The translations under genes were made by a program, and so were the position numbers. 64,000 nucleotides of DNA. It comes from Caulobacteraceae bacterium. Lineage in GTDB: Bacteria; Pseudomonadota; Alphaproteobacteria; Caulobacterales; Caulobacteraceae. This document shows positions 26,069-34,082 of this stretch, piece after piece; within the stretch, counting starts at the first letter, position 1; each line of letters opens with the position of its first letter. The notes beneath the pieces are model-generated. The model saw only the letters and a program-made list of their open reading frames with translations, did not search any database and was not told where the DNA came from. The stretch covers positions 32,515 to 96,514 of the forward strand of contig JAIEQC010000014.1 in NCBI GenBank assembly GCA_019748055.1, in the 5' to 3' direction.

Positions 26069-28279
26069 ATGATCCTCCGTACGCTTCTGGCGACCACGGC
26101 CATCTCCCTCTTCGCCGTGACGGCAGCCGCAGCACAGGACCGGCCTGCTGATCCTCCGCCCGCGCCGACTCCCGCCGCCGAAGAGGAAGAAGAGGGCACG
26201 CAGGTCGACGAGGTCGTGGTGCGCGGGGTGCGCCCCGACATCCTGAGCCAGGCCGACCGCATGAGCTACAGCGTCACCAACGATCTGCAGGCCCAGTCGG
26301 GTTCGGTCGCCGACGTGCTGCGCAACGTCCCGGGCGTGGAGGTCGATCTGCAGGGCAACGTCAGTCTGCGTGGCGATGGCAACGTGACCATCCTGATCGA
26401 CGGTCGGCCCTCGGCCATGTTCACGGGCGGCAGCCGCGCCGACGCTCTGCAGGCCATGCCCGGGGGCACGTTGGAACGGGTCGAGGTCATCACCAATCCG
26501 TCCGCCGCCTTCAGCCCTGAAGGATCGGGCGGCATCATCAACCTGGTGACCAAGAAGACGCCGCAGTCGGCTCAGGCTACGCAGAGCGGCACCTTGCGCC
26601 TCGGGTATGGCGGAGACGGCCGCTACAACGCCTCGCTGAGCGGCGGCCGCCGCGACGGGCCCCTGACGGTTGCGGGCGATCTGGGTTTTCGCAACCAGGA
26701 AGGCGAGAACGTCAGCGAGCGTGATCGTTTCCGTCCCGGCCCGATGCCCGCGGATCAGCGCATCGAGCGGAACCGGAACGTCAACGACGGCCGCTTTCGG
26801 TCCACAAACGCCCGCCTGAGCGCCGACTACGACCTGAACGACCGTGATCGGATCAGCGGTGAACTGGGCTGGCGCGAGTTCAGCGTCGGCGGCGACGGCG
26901 TCGAGACCTTCAGCCGCACGGACGGAAACGGCCTCGTGCTGGATTCCTATGCGCGCGACGGTTCGACCTCGTTCGGCAACGACGGCTTCAACGGCCGCAC
27001 CACGTGGCGCCGCAAGTTCGACGGCGACCTGCATGAACTGGTCGTCGATCTGGAGTTCAGCCAGTTCGAGAACGAACGCCTGACCGAGGCCTTCACCGAC
27101 TACACGGCCGGTCCTGGCGCGGATTTCGCCGAAAGGATCGGTGGCGGTTCGACGTCGGACGAATGGGGCGTGAAGGCGGACTACACCCGGCCGCTGGGCG
27201 AGCGCAGCAACGTCAAGGTCGGCTATGAGCTGGACGTCGAGGAGGACATTTTCGACAATTTCGGCTTCCGCGGCCCCGATTTTTCCAGCCTGGCGCCGGT
27301 CGCGAACCTCACCAGTGAGTTCCGCTACGACGAGACGATCCACGCCGCCTACGTGACCCATGACCGGCCCTTCGGCGATCTGGACGTCCAGTTCGGCCTG
27401 CGTCTGGAACAGGTCGAGTTCACCATCGATCAGGTGACCCAAAACGTGCAGGCGTCGCGCGATTATTTCCGCGCCTATCCGACCTTGAACTTCGGTTATC
27501 AGCTGACTGACAGCCAGCGTCTGCGCGGGGGCTACAGCCGCCGCATCTCGCGCCCGCAGCCGCAGGACCTGAATCCGTTCACGACCTATGTCGACGTGCA
27601 GAACCTGCGCCGCGGCAATCCGGACCTGGATCCGGAGATCACGGACAGCTTCGAACTTGGTTGGCAGATGCGCCAAGGCCGCACCTTCTATTCGGCGACG
27701 CTGTTCTATCGCGACAGCTCCGGCGGCGTGACGGACGTTGTGCAGGACCTCGGAAACGGCGTGGTCCTGACGACCCGGGAGAACCTGGGGGAGGCTCAGC
27801 GGACCGGCGTGGAGTTCATCGCCAACGGGCAGCTGCCGGCGGGCATCAGCTACAACGTCTCGGGAACCCTGCTGAAGAACGACATCTTCGTGCCGGGCGT
27901 GGCCGGATCCGATCGGAGCGGCACGACCGCCAGCGTGAGGGCCTCGCTGAACTGGCAGCCGACCGAAGTCGACTTCTTCCAAGTCAACGGCTTCTACAAC
28001 GGCGAACAGCTGCAGGCGCAGGGGTATCGTGAGCCCTTCGGCATCCTGAACCTGGGCTATCGTCGCAAGCTTACCGACGATCTCAGCCTTACGCTGACGG
28101 GGGTCAACGTCCTCGACAGCGCCGAGCAGAAGGTGGTGATAGACACGGCGGATTTCAGCGACCGTGTGACGAACCGCTTCCAGGAGCCCGCCTTCTTCGT
28201 GGGTCTGACCTGGAACTTCGGCGGCGGTCCGCGGCGGCCGGAACAATTCGACTTCAACACCGGACAAGGGCCGGGCTGA
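26069..28279 (+). CDS. TonB-dependent outer-membrane receptor
   Basis: 736 residues. The signal peptide (about 1-22, ending AAAAQ) is followed by an acidic Pro-rich stretch, a plug domain (about 45-165: VDEVVVRGVRP, VADVLRNVPGVEVDLQGNVS, ERVEVITNPSAAFSPEGSGG), and an outer-membrane beta-barrel of the OMP_b-brl_3 type ending in an aromatic strand (FFVGLTWNFGG) before a short polar tail. The plug sequence LRGDGNVTILIDGRPS is typical of receptors with unknown, often peptide or carbohydrate, ligands rather than classical siderophore receptors. No linked substrate genes are visible. Confidence 0.9.
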   Translation: MILRTLLATTAISLFAVTAAAAQDRPADPPPAPTPAAEEEEEGTQVDEVVVRGVRPDILSQADRMSYSVTNDLQAQSGSVADVLRNVPGVEVDLQGNVSLRGDGNVTILIDGRPSAMFTGGSRADALQAMPGGTLERVEVITNPSAAFSPEGSGGIINLVTKKTPQSAQATQSGTLRLGYGGDGRYNASLSGGRRDGPLTVAGDLGFRNQEGENVSERDRFRPGPMPADQRIERNRNVNDGRFRSTNARLSADYDLNDRDRISGELGWREFSVGGDGVETFSRTDGNGLVLDSYARDGSTSFGNDGFNGRTTWRRKFDGDLHELVVDLEFSQFENERLTEAFTDYTAGPGADFAERIGGGSTSDEWGVKADYTRPLGERSNVKVGYELDVEEDIFDNFGFRGPDFSSLAPVANLTSEFRYDETIHAAYVTHDRPFGDLDVQFGLRLEQVEFTIDQVTQNVQASRDYFRAYPTLNFGYQLTDSQRLRGGYSRRISRPQPQDLNPFTTYVDVQNLRRGNPDLDPEITDSFELGWQMRQGRTFYSATLFYRDSSGGVTDVVQDLGNGVVLTTRENLGEAQRTGVEFIANGQLPAGISYNVSGTLLKNDIFVPGVAGSDRSGTTASVRASLNWQPTEVDFFQVNGFYNGEQLQAQGYREPFGILNLGYRRKLTDDLSLTLTGVNVLDSAEQKVVIDTADFSDRVTNRFQEPAFFVGLTWNFGGGPRRPEQFDFNTGQGPG

Positions 28280-28293
28280 CGACGGTCAGCCCG
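28272..28293. terminator. hairpin covering both convergent stop codons
   Basis: CGGGCTGAC (28272-28280), loop GACG, GTCAGCCCG (28285-28293): a perfect 9-bp stem. It contains the TGA of the TonB receptor and the stop of the convergent efflux gene. No U tract follows on either strand, so termination may be weak or factor-assisted. Confidence 0.5.
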
Positions 28294-29635
28294 CGCCCAG
28301 CCCTTGGGCCAAGCTGAGAGCGATCCAGGCGCGGGCGACGTCGGCGCGGGCTCCCGCCAGATCGGCTGTCACCTGGCTCAGAGCCAGATCGGCGGTCAGC
28401 ACGTCGAGGATCGACGTGACCCCGGCGCGATGGCGTCGGTCGGCAAGGTCGCGCCGGTCATTTGCTGCGACCACGGCCTGTTCCAAGACTCTTGCGCGTG
28501 CCGAGGCCCACGACAGGGCCGCCAGCGCCGTCTCGACCTCGGCCAGGGCCTGGGTGGCGGCGCGGCGATAGGCGATCGCGGCCTGATCCCGAAGTGCGTC
28601 CGTTCCATCACGCGCGGTTTCCAGGCGGCCGAAGCTGAACAGCGGTGCGCTGAGCGACCCGGCGACCGAGCCGAACGGGCCGCTCACCGAGAAAGGCGTC
28701 TCGGGATCGACCCACCGGCCTCCCAGTGCCGCCGACAGGCTGACGGTCGGCCAGAAGTCTCGCCGTGCCGCCTCTGCGTCGAACCCGGCGGCGCGGAGAT
28801 CGGCCTCGGCCGCCCGGAGGTCCGGTCTGCGGGCGAGCACCTCCACCGGCGGGGCTGCGCCGGCGGCGAGGTGCGCGCCCGGCAGAGTCGGCCTTTCCTC
28901 CGTCAGGGCGCCGGGGGTCAGGCCCAGTAGGGCTTCCAGCGCCAGGCGGGCTTCATGGGCGGCCTGACGCGCCGCCAGGGGGTGCGCGCGCGCGGCGGCC
29001 AGTTCGGCCCGCGCGGAGGCCGGATCCAGTCCTGACGTCAGCCCAGTGCGCGCGCGGGTCTCGGCCACCCGCAGGGTCTCCTCCAGCGCCACGACGGCGG
29101 CCTCGCCGGCGGCAGCCCGAGAGTCGGCCTCGGCCCAAAGCACGACCAGGCGGACCGTCTGACCTCGCGTCGCCTGGCGTACGGCGGCGAAGCGCGCGGC
29201 CTCCGCCTCCGTCGCGGCCAGGGCCGACCGCGCACGGGCGCCGGCCGCCCCGTTAAGGTCCGGCGACCAGATCAAGGAAGCAAGCCCTTCGGCCTGCGAC
29301 TGCTCCAGGTCGTCGACGCGCGCGCTGTCGGCCGATCCACTGGCGGCGACCTCGGGGCGAAGCAGGGCCCTGGCGCGCGCGCCTCGCGCCTCTGCCTCGC
29401 GCAGGCGCGCCGCCGCCAAGGCCACGTCGTCCGTCGTATCGGCCAAGGCGATCAGCCGGTCGATCAGTGGATCGTCGAATGTGCGCCACCACCGATCGTC
29501 GACGGTTTGAGCCGGCAAGGCGGCCTGCGTCCAGGTCCCCGGAACGGGCCGTGGCGCCTCCAGCGGCGGCAGGACGGGCGCGGCGCAGGCGGCGATCGAC
29601 GCGCCGACGCCCATCAGAACAAGCGCGCGTCTCAT
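28286..29635 (-). CDS. NodT-family outer-membrane efflux lipoprotein
   Basis: 449 residues. Signal peptide with lipobox SIAAC (Cys17), then the family opening GTWTQAALPAQTVDDRWWRTFDDPLIDRLIALA. It is a TolC-like trimeric channel with two repeats of long Ala-rich helices; SGPFGSVAGSLSAPLFSFGR is the beta-barrel strand typical of NodT/OprM proteins. It overlaps the adaptor gene upstream by four bases, so this operon encodes a complete inner membrane-to-outside exporter. Confidence 0.9.
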   Translation of the reverse strand: MRRALVLMGVGASIAACAAPVLPPLEAPRPVPGTWTQAALPAQTVDDRWWRTFDDPLIDRLIALADTTDDVALAAARLREAEARGARARALLRPEVAASGSADSARVDDLEQSQAEGLASLIWSPDLNGAAGARARSALAATEAEAARFAAVRQATRGQTVRLVVLWAEADSRAAAGEAAVVALEETLRVAETRARTGLTSGLDPASARAELAAARAHPLAARQAAHEARLALEALLGLTPGALTEERPTLPGAHLAAGAAPPVEVLARRPDLRAAEADLRAAGFDAEAARRDFWPTVSLSAALGGRWVDPETPFSVSGPFGSVAGSLSAPLFSFGRLETARDGTDALRDQAAIAYRRAATQALAEVETALAALSWASARARVLEQAVVAANDRRDLADRRHRAGVTSILDVLTADLALSQVTADLAGARADVARAWIALSLAQGLGAG

Positions 29636-30600
29636 CGCGTCGCTCCAGTCGGACGAGGCGCGGCCTCAACGAAGACGTCCATGCGCTGACCCAGGAAGGC
29701 CGGGTGGGCGGTCGGATCGAAGGCGTACAGCACCTCCACCACCCGCGTGTCGACGCGCTCCGATCCACCGGACAGGGCACGTTTCTCCACCGCCTGCGGT
29801 TCGACGCGCACGAAGGTCAGGGGAATTCGGACGTCGGCGCGTCCGCGCAGGACGCCGTAGGCCCGGCCGTTGGTGCGCAGGCGGCCGAGATCGGCTTCGT
29901 CGAACTCGGCTCGCACGTGCAGACGGCCGTCGGCGCCCAGCGCGATCAGGGGCTGGGCGGCAGGACCGGCGGCGGCAAATTCTCCGGGCCGCACGTCGAC
30001 GCGATAAACCTGGCCGGCGATCGGAGCGGCCACCGTTAGGCGGGCCAGATCGGTGCGGCGGATGCGGACTGACGCCTCGGCCGAACGGACCTGGGCGCGG
30101 GCGGCGCCGACGGCGGCCTCAGCCCGGCGGACGGCGAAGCGGCGGCGGTCCAGTTCGTCGACGGCCAGGGCGCGGGGGTCGTCGACCGCTTCGAACAAGG
30201 TCAGGCGCTGGCGTTCGTCGGCGAGGGCGACCTCCGCTTGGCGCAGGGCGGCGCGGGCCACCTCGACGTCGGCCTGGGCGGCGGCCAGGGCGGCGGAGGC
30301 GGCGCGGGCGTCGAGCGCGAACAGGGGCTGACCCGCCTGAACCGCATCACCCGGCCGGACCAGGACGTGGGTGACGACGCCCGACAGCTCGGTTGCGACG
30401 GAGATCAGCTCGCTTTCGGGCTCCACCGTGCCGACGCCGGCCACTGAGCGGTCCAGCGGCGATGTGGCGGGAGTCTCAGGCGGCTGGGCGCGGGTGCGGG
30501 CCGGCTGAATCACCGTGGAGATCGCGAAGATCAGCAGGCCGCCGGCGACTACCGGCAGCGCGAGGTTGGAGAGGCGTTTACGCAGGCTGGTGGTGGACAT
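29632..30600 (-). CDS. periplasmic adaptor (HlyD/DevB family) of ABC exporter
   Basis: 322 residues. One N-terminal membrane helix (LALPVVAGGLLIFAISTVI), then a lipoyl half (GVVTHVLVRPGDAVQAGQPL), a long alpha-helical hairpin rich in Ala/Arg/Glu (about 90-170) and a second lipoyl/beta-barrel half (VAAPIAGQVYRVDVRPGEF). This is the adaptor that joins an ABC transporter to a TolC-like channel. It overlaps both neighbours. The closest recognisable group is the DevB/HlyD adaptors that pair with DevC-type permeases. Confidence 0.88.
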   Translation of the reverse strand: MSTTSLRKRLSNLALPVVAGGLLIFAISTVIQPARTRAQPPETPATSPLDRSVAGVGTVEPESELISVATELSGVVTHVLVRPGDAVQAGQPLFALDARAASAALAAAQADVEVARAALRQAEVALADERQRLTLFEAVDDPRALAVDELDRRRFAVRRAEAAVGAARAQVRSAEASVRIRRTDLARLTVAAPIAGQVYRVDVRPGEFAAAGPAAQPLIALGADGRLHVRAEFDEADLGRLRTNGRAYGVLRGRADVRIPLTFVRVEPQAVEKRALSGGSERVDTRVVEVLYAFDPTAHPAFLGQRMDVFVEAAPRPTGATR

Positions 30601-31321
30601 TGAGTTCCTCCGGGAGCGTGCCTTGGCGGCTGTCGCCGACGATGCGGCCGTCCTCCATGGCGATGATGCGGTCGGCGTAGCCGTAGATGCGGTTGTCGTG
30701 GGTCACGACCAGGACGGCGCGGCCGGGACCCGCCGCGGCTTCCTTGAGGAGGCCCATCACCTGGCGCCCGGTTTCGGCGTCCAGCGCGGCGGTCGGTTCG
30801 TCGCAGACGACCAGGTCGGGCTCGTGGACGATGGCGCGTGCGATGGCGACGCGCTGCTGCTGGCCGCCCGACAGTTGGCGCGGCAGCTTGTCGGCGTGGG
30901 GGCCCATGCCCAGCGTCTCCAGCACCGCCCGGGCGCGCTCGGCGGCGACCTTGAGCGGCACTCCGTCGGTGACCAGCGCCATGGCGGCGTTCTCGGCCGC
31001 CGTTAGGGCCGGCAGCAGGTTGTACTGCTGGAAGATGAAACCGATCCGCTTGCGCCGCAGCCGCACCTTGTCGGCGTCGCGCATGGAGGTGATCGTCTGG
31101 CCCATCACCGTGACCTCGCCCGCCGTGGGCCGCAGGGTGCCGGACAGGATGGACAGCAGGGTCGTCTTGCCGCAGCCGGAGGGGCCGACCAGCATGGTCA
31201 GCTCTCCGGGCGCGATCTGCAGATCCACGCCGAACAGGACCTGGGTCTTCACGGCGTCGGACCCGAAGGCCATATCCACGCCGCGCGCGACGACAGGTGC
31301 GTCGAATGCCATGTCGCTCAT
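30578..31321 (-). CDS. ABC exporter ATP-binding protein (DevA/MacB-type)
   Basis: 247 residues from ATG 31321. Walker A GPSGCGKTT (46-54), Q loop FIFQQYNLLP, signature LSGGQQQR, Walker B DLVVCDEPTAALD and H loop VVTHDNR are all intact. It resembles the LolD/MacB/DevA subfamily that works with FtsX-like permeases. The start overlaps the permease stop by four bases and the 3' end overlaps the adaptor start by 23 bases. Confidence 0.92.
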   Translation of the reverse strand: MSDMAFDAPVVARGVDMAFGSDAVKTQVLFGVDLQIAPGELTMLVGPSGCGKTTLLSILSGTLRPTAGEVTVMGQTITSMRDADKVRLRRKRIGFIFQQYNLLPALTAAENAAMALVTDGVPLKVAAERARAVLETLGMGPHADKLPRQLSGGQQQRVAIARAIVHEPDLVVCDEPTAALDAETGRQVMGLLKEAAAGPGRAVLVVTHDNRIYGYADRIIAMEDGRIVGDSRQGTLPEELNVHHQPA

Positions 31322-32463
31322 CCCCGGAACACGATGGCGGGATCGACGCGGTAAACCTTCAGCAGGCTGCCCAGCGACGAGATCAGGATGATCAGGAAGA
31401 CCACCACGCCGGTGCCGACCAGCACCTGCCACGGCAGGTAGAAGTCCTCCAGCGCCGCGCCGCCACGCACGAAGGTGAAGAACAGGGCCGCCCCGCCCAT
31501 GCCGAGGCCATAGCCGATGGCCCCCACGACCGCGGCCTGAAGCAAGACGATGCCGGTGATCTGGGCATTGGTCGCACCGATGGCCTTGAGCGCGCCGAAC
31601 TGGCGCAGGTTCTCCACTACGAAGAGGTAGAAGGTCTGGGCCGTCACGGCCGCGCCGACGATGAAGCCCAGCATCACGGTGATGCCGAAGTTCACGGGAA
31701 TGCCCGTCCGCGTCAGGTAGTACTGCACGCTGCGCCAGGCGAACTGGTCCCAGCTCAACGCCTGATAGCCGGTCTGTTCGGTGATGCGGGCGGCCAGGAC
31801 CTTGGGATCCTCGCCGTCGCGGGCACGGACCAGGACGAACGACATCTTGTTGCGCTGGGGCGGCGTCAGCTTCAGCGCTTCGGAGTAGCGCATGTAGGCG
31901 ATGGGGAAGGTGATGAAGGGCGGGCTTGCGTCGGCGATGCCGGTCACGACCACGCGCCGGTCATTGATCTCCGCCTCCACCCCGACCTTGTCCAGAGGAT
32001 CGGCGTCCGGCCAGATCAGGCTTGCGCCCTCCTTGTCGAAGACGATGCCGCCCGGCTGGCGCAAGGCGGACAGGTCGCCCTTCAGCCATTCGCGCGGCGC
32101 GCCGACCAGACTTTCGTCGTCCACGCCGACCAGGCTGACCTGGTTGATCAGGCCGTCACGCGTTCGCAGGATGGCCAGACCCTTGTAGAGCGGGGTCGCC
32201 CATTCCACGCCGTCGACCGACCGCACCCGGCCCAGCGCCGTGTCGGGCAGGGGCTCGACTTCGTCGACGTAGCGGACGCGGGGGTCCATGACCCAGACGT
32301 CTGCCTCGCGTATGTCCAGCACCTGATTGGCCGTGCGGGTCATCAGACCGACGAAGATCGAGACCTGCTGGCTCATCAGCAGGGTGGCGAAGGCCACACC
32401 GAACACCAGCGCCAGATATTTGGCGCCGTCGCCCAGCAGCATTTTCAGCGCGACAGATCGCAT
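31318..32463 (-). CDS. ABC exporter permease (DevC/FtsX-like)
   Basis: 381 residues with four membrane helices: one near residues 15-35 (YLALVFGVAFATLLMSQQVS), then a periplasmic domain with PRVRYVDEVEPLPDTAL, and three near the C-terminus (VNFGITVMLGFIVGAAVTA, ITGIVLLQAAVVGAIGYGLG, VLVGTGVVVFLIILISSLG). ENLRQFGALKAIGATNAQI is the FtsX-type coupling segment. It is the first gene of the exporter operon (permease, ATPase, adaptor, channel), with GAGG just before the ATG. Substrate unknown; the paired TetR suggests a toxic compound. Confidence 0.88.
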   Translation of the reverse strand: MRSVALKMLLGDGAKYLALVFGVAFATLLMSQQVSIFVGLMTRTANQVLDIREADVWVMDPRVRYVDEVEPLPDTALGRVRSVDGVEWATPLYKGLAILRTRDGLINQVSLVGVDDESLVGAPREWLKGDLSALRQPGGIVFDKEGASLIWPDADPLDKVGVEAEINDRRVVVTGIADASPPFITFPIAYMRYSEALKLTPPQRNKMSFVLVRARDGEDPKVLAARITEQTGYQALSWDQFAWRSVQYYLTRTGIPVNFGITVMLGFIVGAAVTAQTFYLFVVENLRQFGALKAIGATNAQITGIVLLQAAVVGAIGYGLGMGGAALFFTFVRGGAALEDFYLPWQVLVGTGVVVFLIILISSLGSLLKVYRVDPAIVFRG

Positions 32464-32544
32464 CCTCGGAATCCCATGATCCGTGGTCGGGGGTTGCGCC
32501 GGGACTGGCGCCTGGAGGTAAGCTGGGGTACTGTTCGAATAACA

Positions 32545-32563
32545 ATACTGATCGGTTCAGTAT
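32545..32563. promoter_or_regulatory. TetR-type operator between exporter and regulator
   Basis: ATACTGATCGGTTCAGTAT is a perfect 7-bp inverted repeat around a 5-bp centre, in the 98-bp divergent gap. It touches the first ATG of the regulator gene (32562) and lies 82 bp before the exporter start, so it could control both directions. Confidence 0.65.
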
Positions 32564-33212
32564 GTCAAGTGACGGTGCGATGACGCTCGCCGACCCACCC
32601 CTCCGTCGCGGACGACCGCGGGACGCGGCCAAGGACGAGGCCATCCTGCTGGCCGCCGGCGACCTGTTCATGGAGCATGGCTACGAGGCGGTGAGCCTGG
32701 ATGCAGTGGCTCAGCGGGCGGGCGTGTCCAAGGCGACGATCTATGCGCGCTACGCCGACAAGGACGCCCTGTTCGCGGCCGTGCTTCGACAGGAATGCGA
32801 GCGCGCCGTGTCGCCCGACAGCTTCTTTCCCGCCGACGACCAGCCGGTGCGCGAGACCCTGATGCTGCTGGCCACCCGCTTCCTCGACTTGGTGACTGGG
32901 GAGAAGGCGATGCAGATGAACCGCGTCCTGGTTGCTGAGACGGCGCGGGCACCGCGCATGGCCGAACTGTTCTACGAGACGGCGGTGTTGAACCTGAAGA
33001 ACCGCTTCGCCGACTGGCTGCGTGTGGAGACCGTCAAGGGCCGGTTGAACGTCCGCGACCCGGACGGCGCGGCCTGGCGCTATCTCGGCGGGGTCAAGGG
33101 AGAGGCGCACCTGCGCGCCTCATTCGGTCTGCCGCCGATCGAGCCGGATCGGCTTGCCGCTCACCTGGAGGCGGCCGCCGACGAGTTCATCCGCGCGCAT
33201 GCGCCCGGCTGA
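32562..33212 (+). CDS. TetR/AcrR family transcriptional regulator
   Basis: 216 residues from ATG 32562. Because that ATG lies in the operator, ATG 32580 (MTLADPP), which removes six residues, is an equally good start. The DNA-binding domain is RGRPRDAAKDEAILLAAGDL followed by the helix-turn-helix VSLDAVAQRAGVSKATIYAR. The ligand domain contains a conserved C-terminal TetR segment of the AcrR-C type. Divergent to the ABC exporter and next to a palindrome, it is most likely the local repressor. Confidence 0.88.
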   Translation: MSSDGAMTLADPPLRRGRPRDAAKDEAILLAAGDLFMEHGYEAVSLDAVAQRAGVSKATIYARYADKDALFAAVLRQECERAVSPDSFFPADDQPVRETLMLLATRFLDLVTGEKAMQMNRVLVAETARAPRMAELFYETAVLNLKNRFADWLRVETVKGRLNVRDPDGAAWRYLGGVKGEAHLRASFGLPPIEPDRLAAHLEAAADEFIRAHAPG

Positions 33213-33250
33213 GGCTGGATGCCCCTATTCGCGCTAGCGGCTGCGGCGGC

Positions 33251-33281
33251 TTGACTCGTGGCGGCGACGGAGTCCTTATAA
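33251..33281 (+). promoter_or_regulatory. promoter of imuA-imuB-dnaE2
   Basis: TTGACT (33251-33256) and TTATAA (33276-33281), spaced 19 bp. The -10 ends 6 bp before the imuA ATG, which makes a leaderless transcript likely. Confidence 0.5.
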
Positions 33282-33296
33282 GAACAAATGGTGAAC
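33282..33296 (+). promoter_or_regulatory. LexA (SOS) box, alphaproteobacterial direct-repeat type
   Basis: GAACAAATGGTGAAC is GAAC-N7-GAAC, the LexA target in Alphaproteobacteria (same as GTTC-N7-GTTC on the other strand). It starts right after the -10 box and spans the imuA ATG, so bound LexA would block initiation. It predicts DNA-damage induction of the cassette. Confidence 0.85.
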
Positions 33297-34082
33297 AAAA
33301 GGGAGCAGATCGAGCGTCTTCGCGCGCGCCTGTCGGCGTCGTCGACAGGTCATGGCCTACCGTCTGACGGTTGGTTCTCCACGGGCTGCATTCCGATGGA
33401 CGCCCACTTGGGCCCGGGCCTGCGTCGCGGGAGCGTGCATGAGGTCTTCGCAGTCAGGTCGGTCCAGGCGCAGTCGGCCAACGGTTTCGCCTTGGGTTTG
33501 GCCTCGCGGGCGGCTGAAGGACGGGCGCTGGTCTGGGTGATCCAGAACCGAGCCTTTCCCGAGACGGGAGCGCCCTATGGACCAGGTCTGAGGGATTGGG
33601 GTGTGAACCCCGCCGACCTTGTGCTCATCCATGTCCGTGACGCTGCGGCCTTGCTGGCGGCCGGCGAAGAGGCGATGACCAGCGGCGCGGCGCGGGCAGT
33701 GCTTCTGAGTGGATGGGGCGAAGCCCCCGCCGTGACCCTGACCGCCAGTAGACGCCTGGCCCTGGCTGCGGCGAAAGGGCGCTGCGCCGGTTTTTTCGTG
33801 CGCGCCGGGGCGGACCCGGCGCCCAGCGCGGCCGAGACCCGGTGGTCCGTGGCCGCCGCTCCGTCCGAGGCCATGGAGGCCCGATCGCCCGGCCGCCCGG
33901 CCTTCTGCGTCGCGCTCCAGCGCAGTCGGACGGGCACGCCGCCGCACAGTTGGATCGTGGAGTGGGATCGTGAGGCGCGATCGTTCGTCGAGCCGGCGGC
34001 ATCTCGCGGTCTGGTTTCCCTTCCTGGCCACCGACCGTCTGTCGCGGGAAGGAGCGCCGAACGCATCGGACGCGCCGCATGA
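33288..34082 (+). CDS. imuA: mutasome protein ImuA
   Basis: 264 residues. RecA/SulA-related accessory protein of the damage-induced mutagenesis cassette. The RecA-like opening is visible: STGCIPMDAHLGPGLRRGSVHEVF, followed by GRALVWVIQNRAFPETGAPYGPGL. No intact Walker A is seen, as in the family. The start ATG 33288 lies inside the LexA box. The 3' end overlaps imuB by 113 bases, a long overlap that indicates strong coupling. Confidence 0.87.
   Translation: MVNKREQIERLRARLSASSTGHGLPSDGWFSTGCIPMDAHLGPGLRRGSVHEVFAVRSVQAQSANGFALGLASRAAEGRALVWVIQNRAFPETGAPYGPGLRDWGVNPADLVLIHVRDAAALLAAGEEAMTSGAARAVLLSGWGEAPAVTLTASRRLALAAAKGRCAGFFVRAGADPAPSAAETRWSVAAAPSEAMEARSPGRPAFCVALQRSRTGTPPHSWIVEWDREARSFVEPAASRGLVSLPGHRPSVAGRSAERIGRAA

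Noticed and set aside
26024..28267. 747-codon minus-strand frame opposite the TonB receptor
   Set aside because: Antisense shadow; the plus-strand protein has a signal peptide, plug and barrel.
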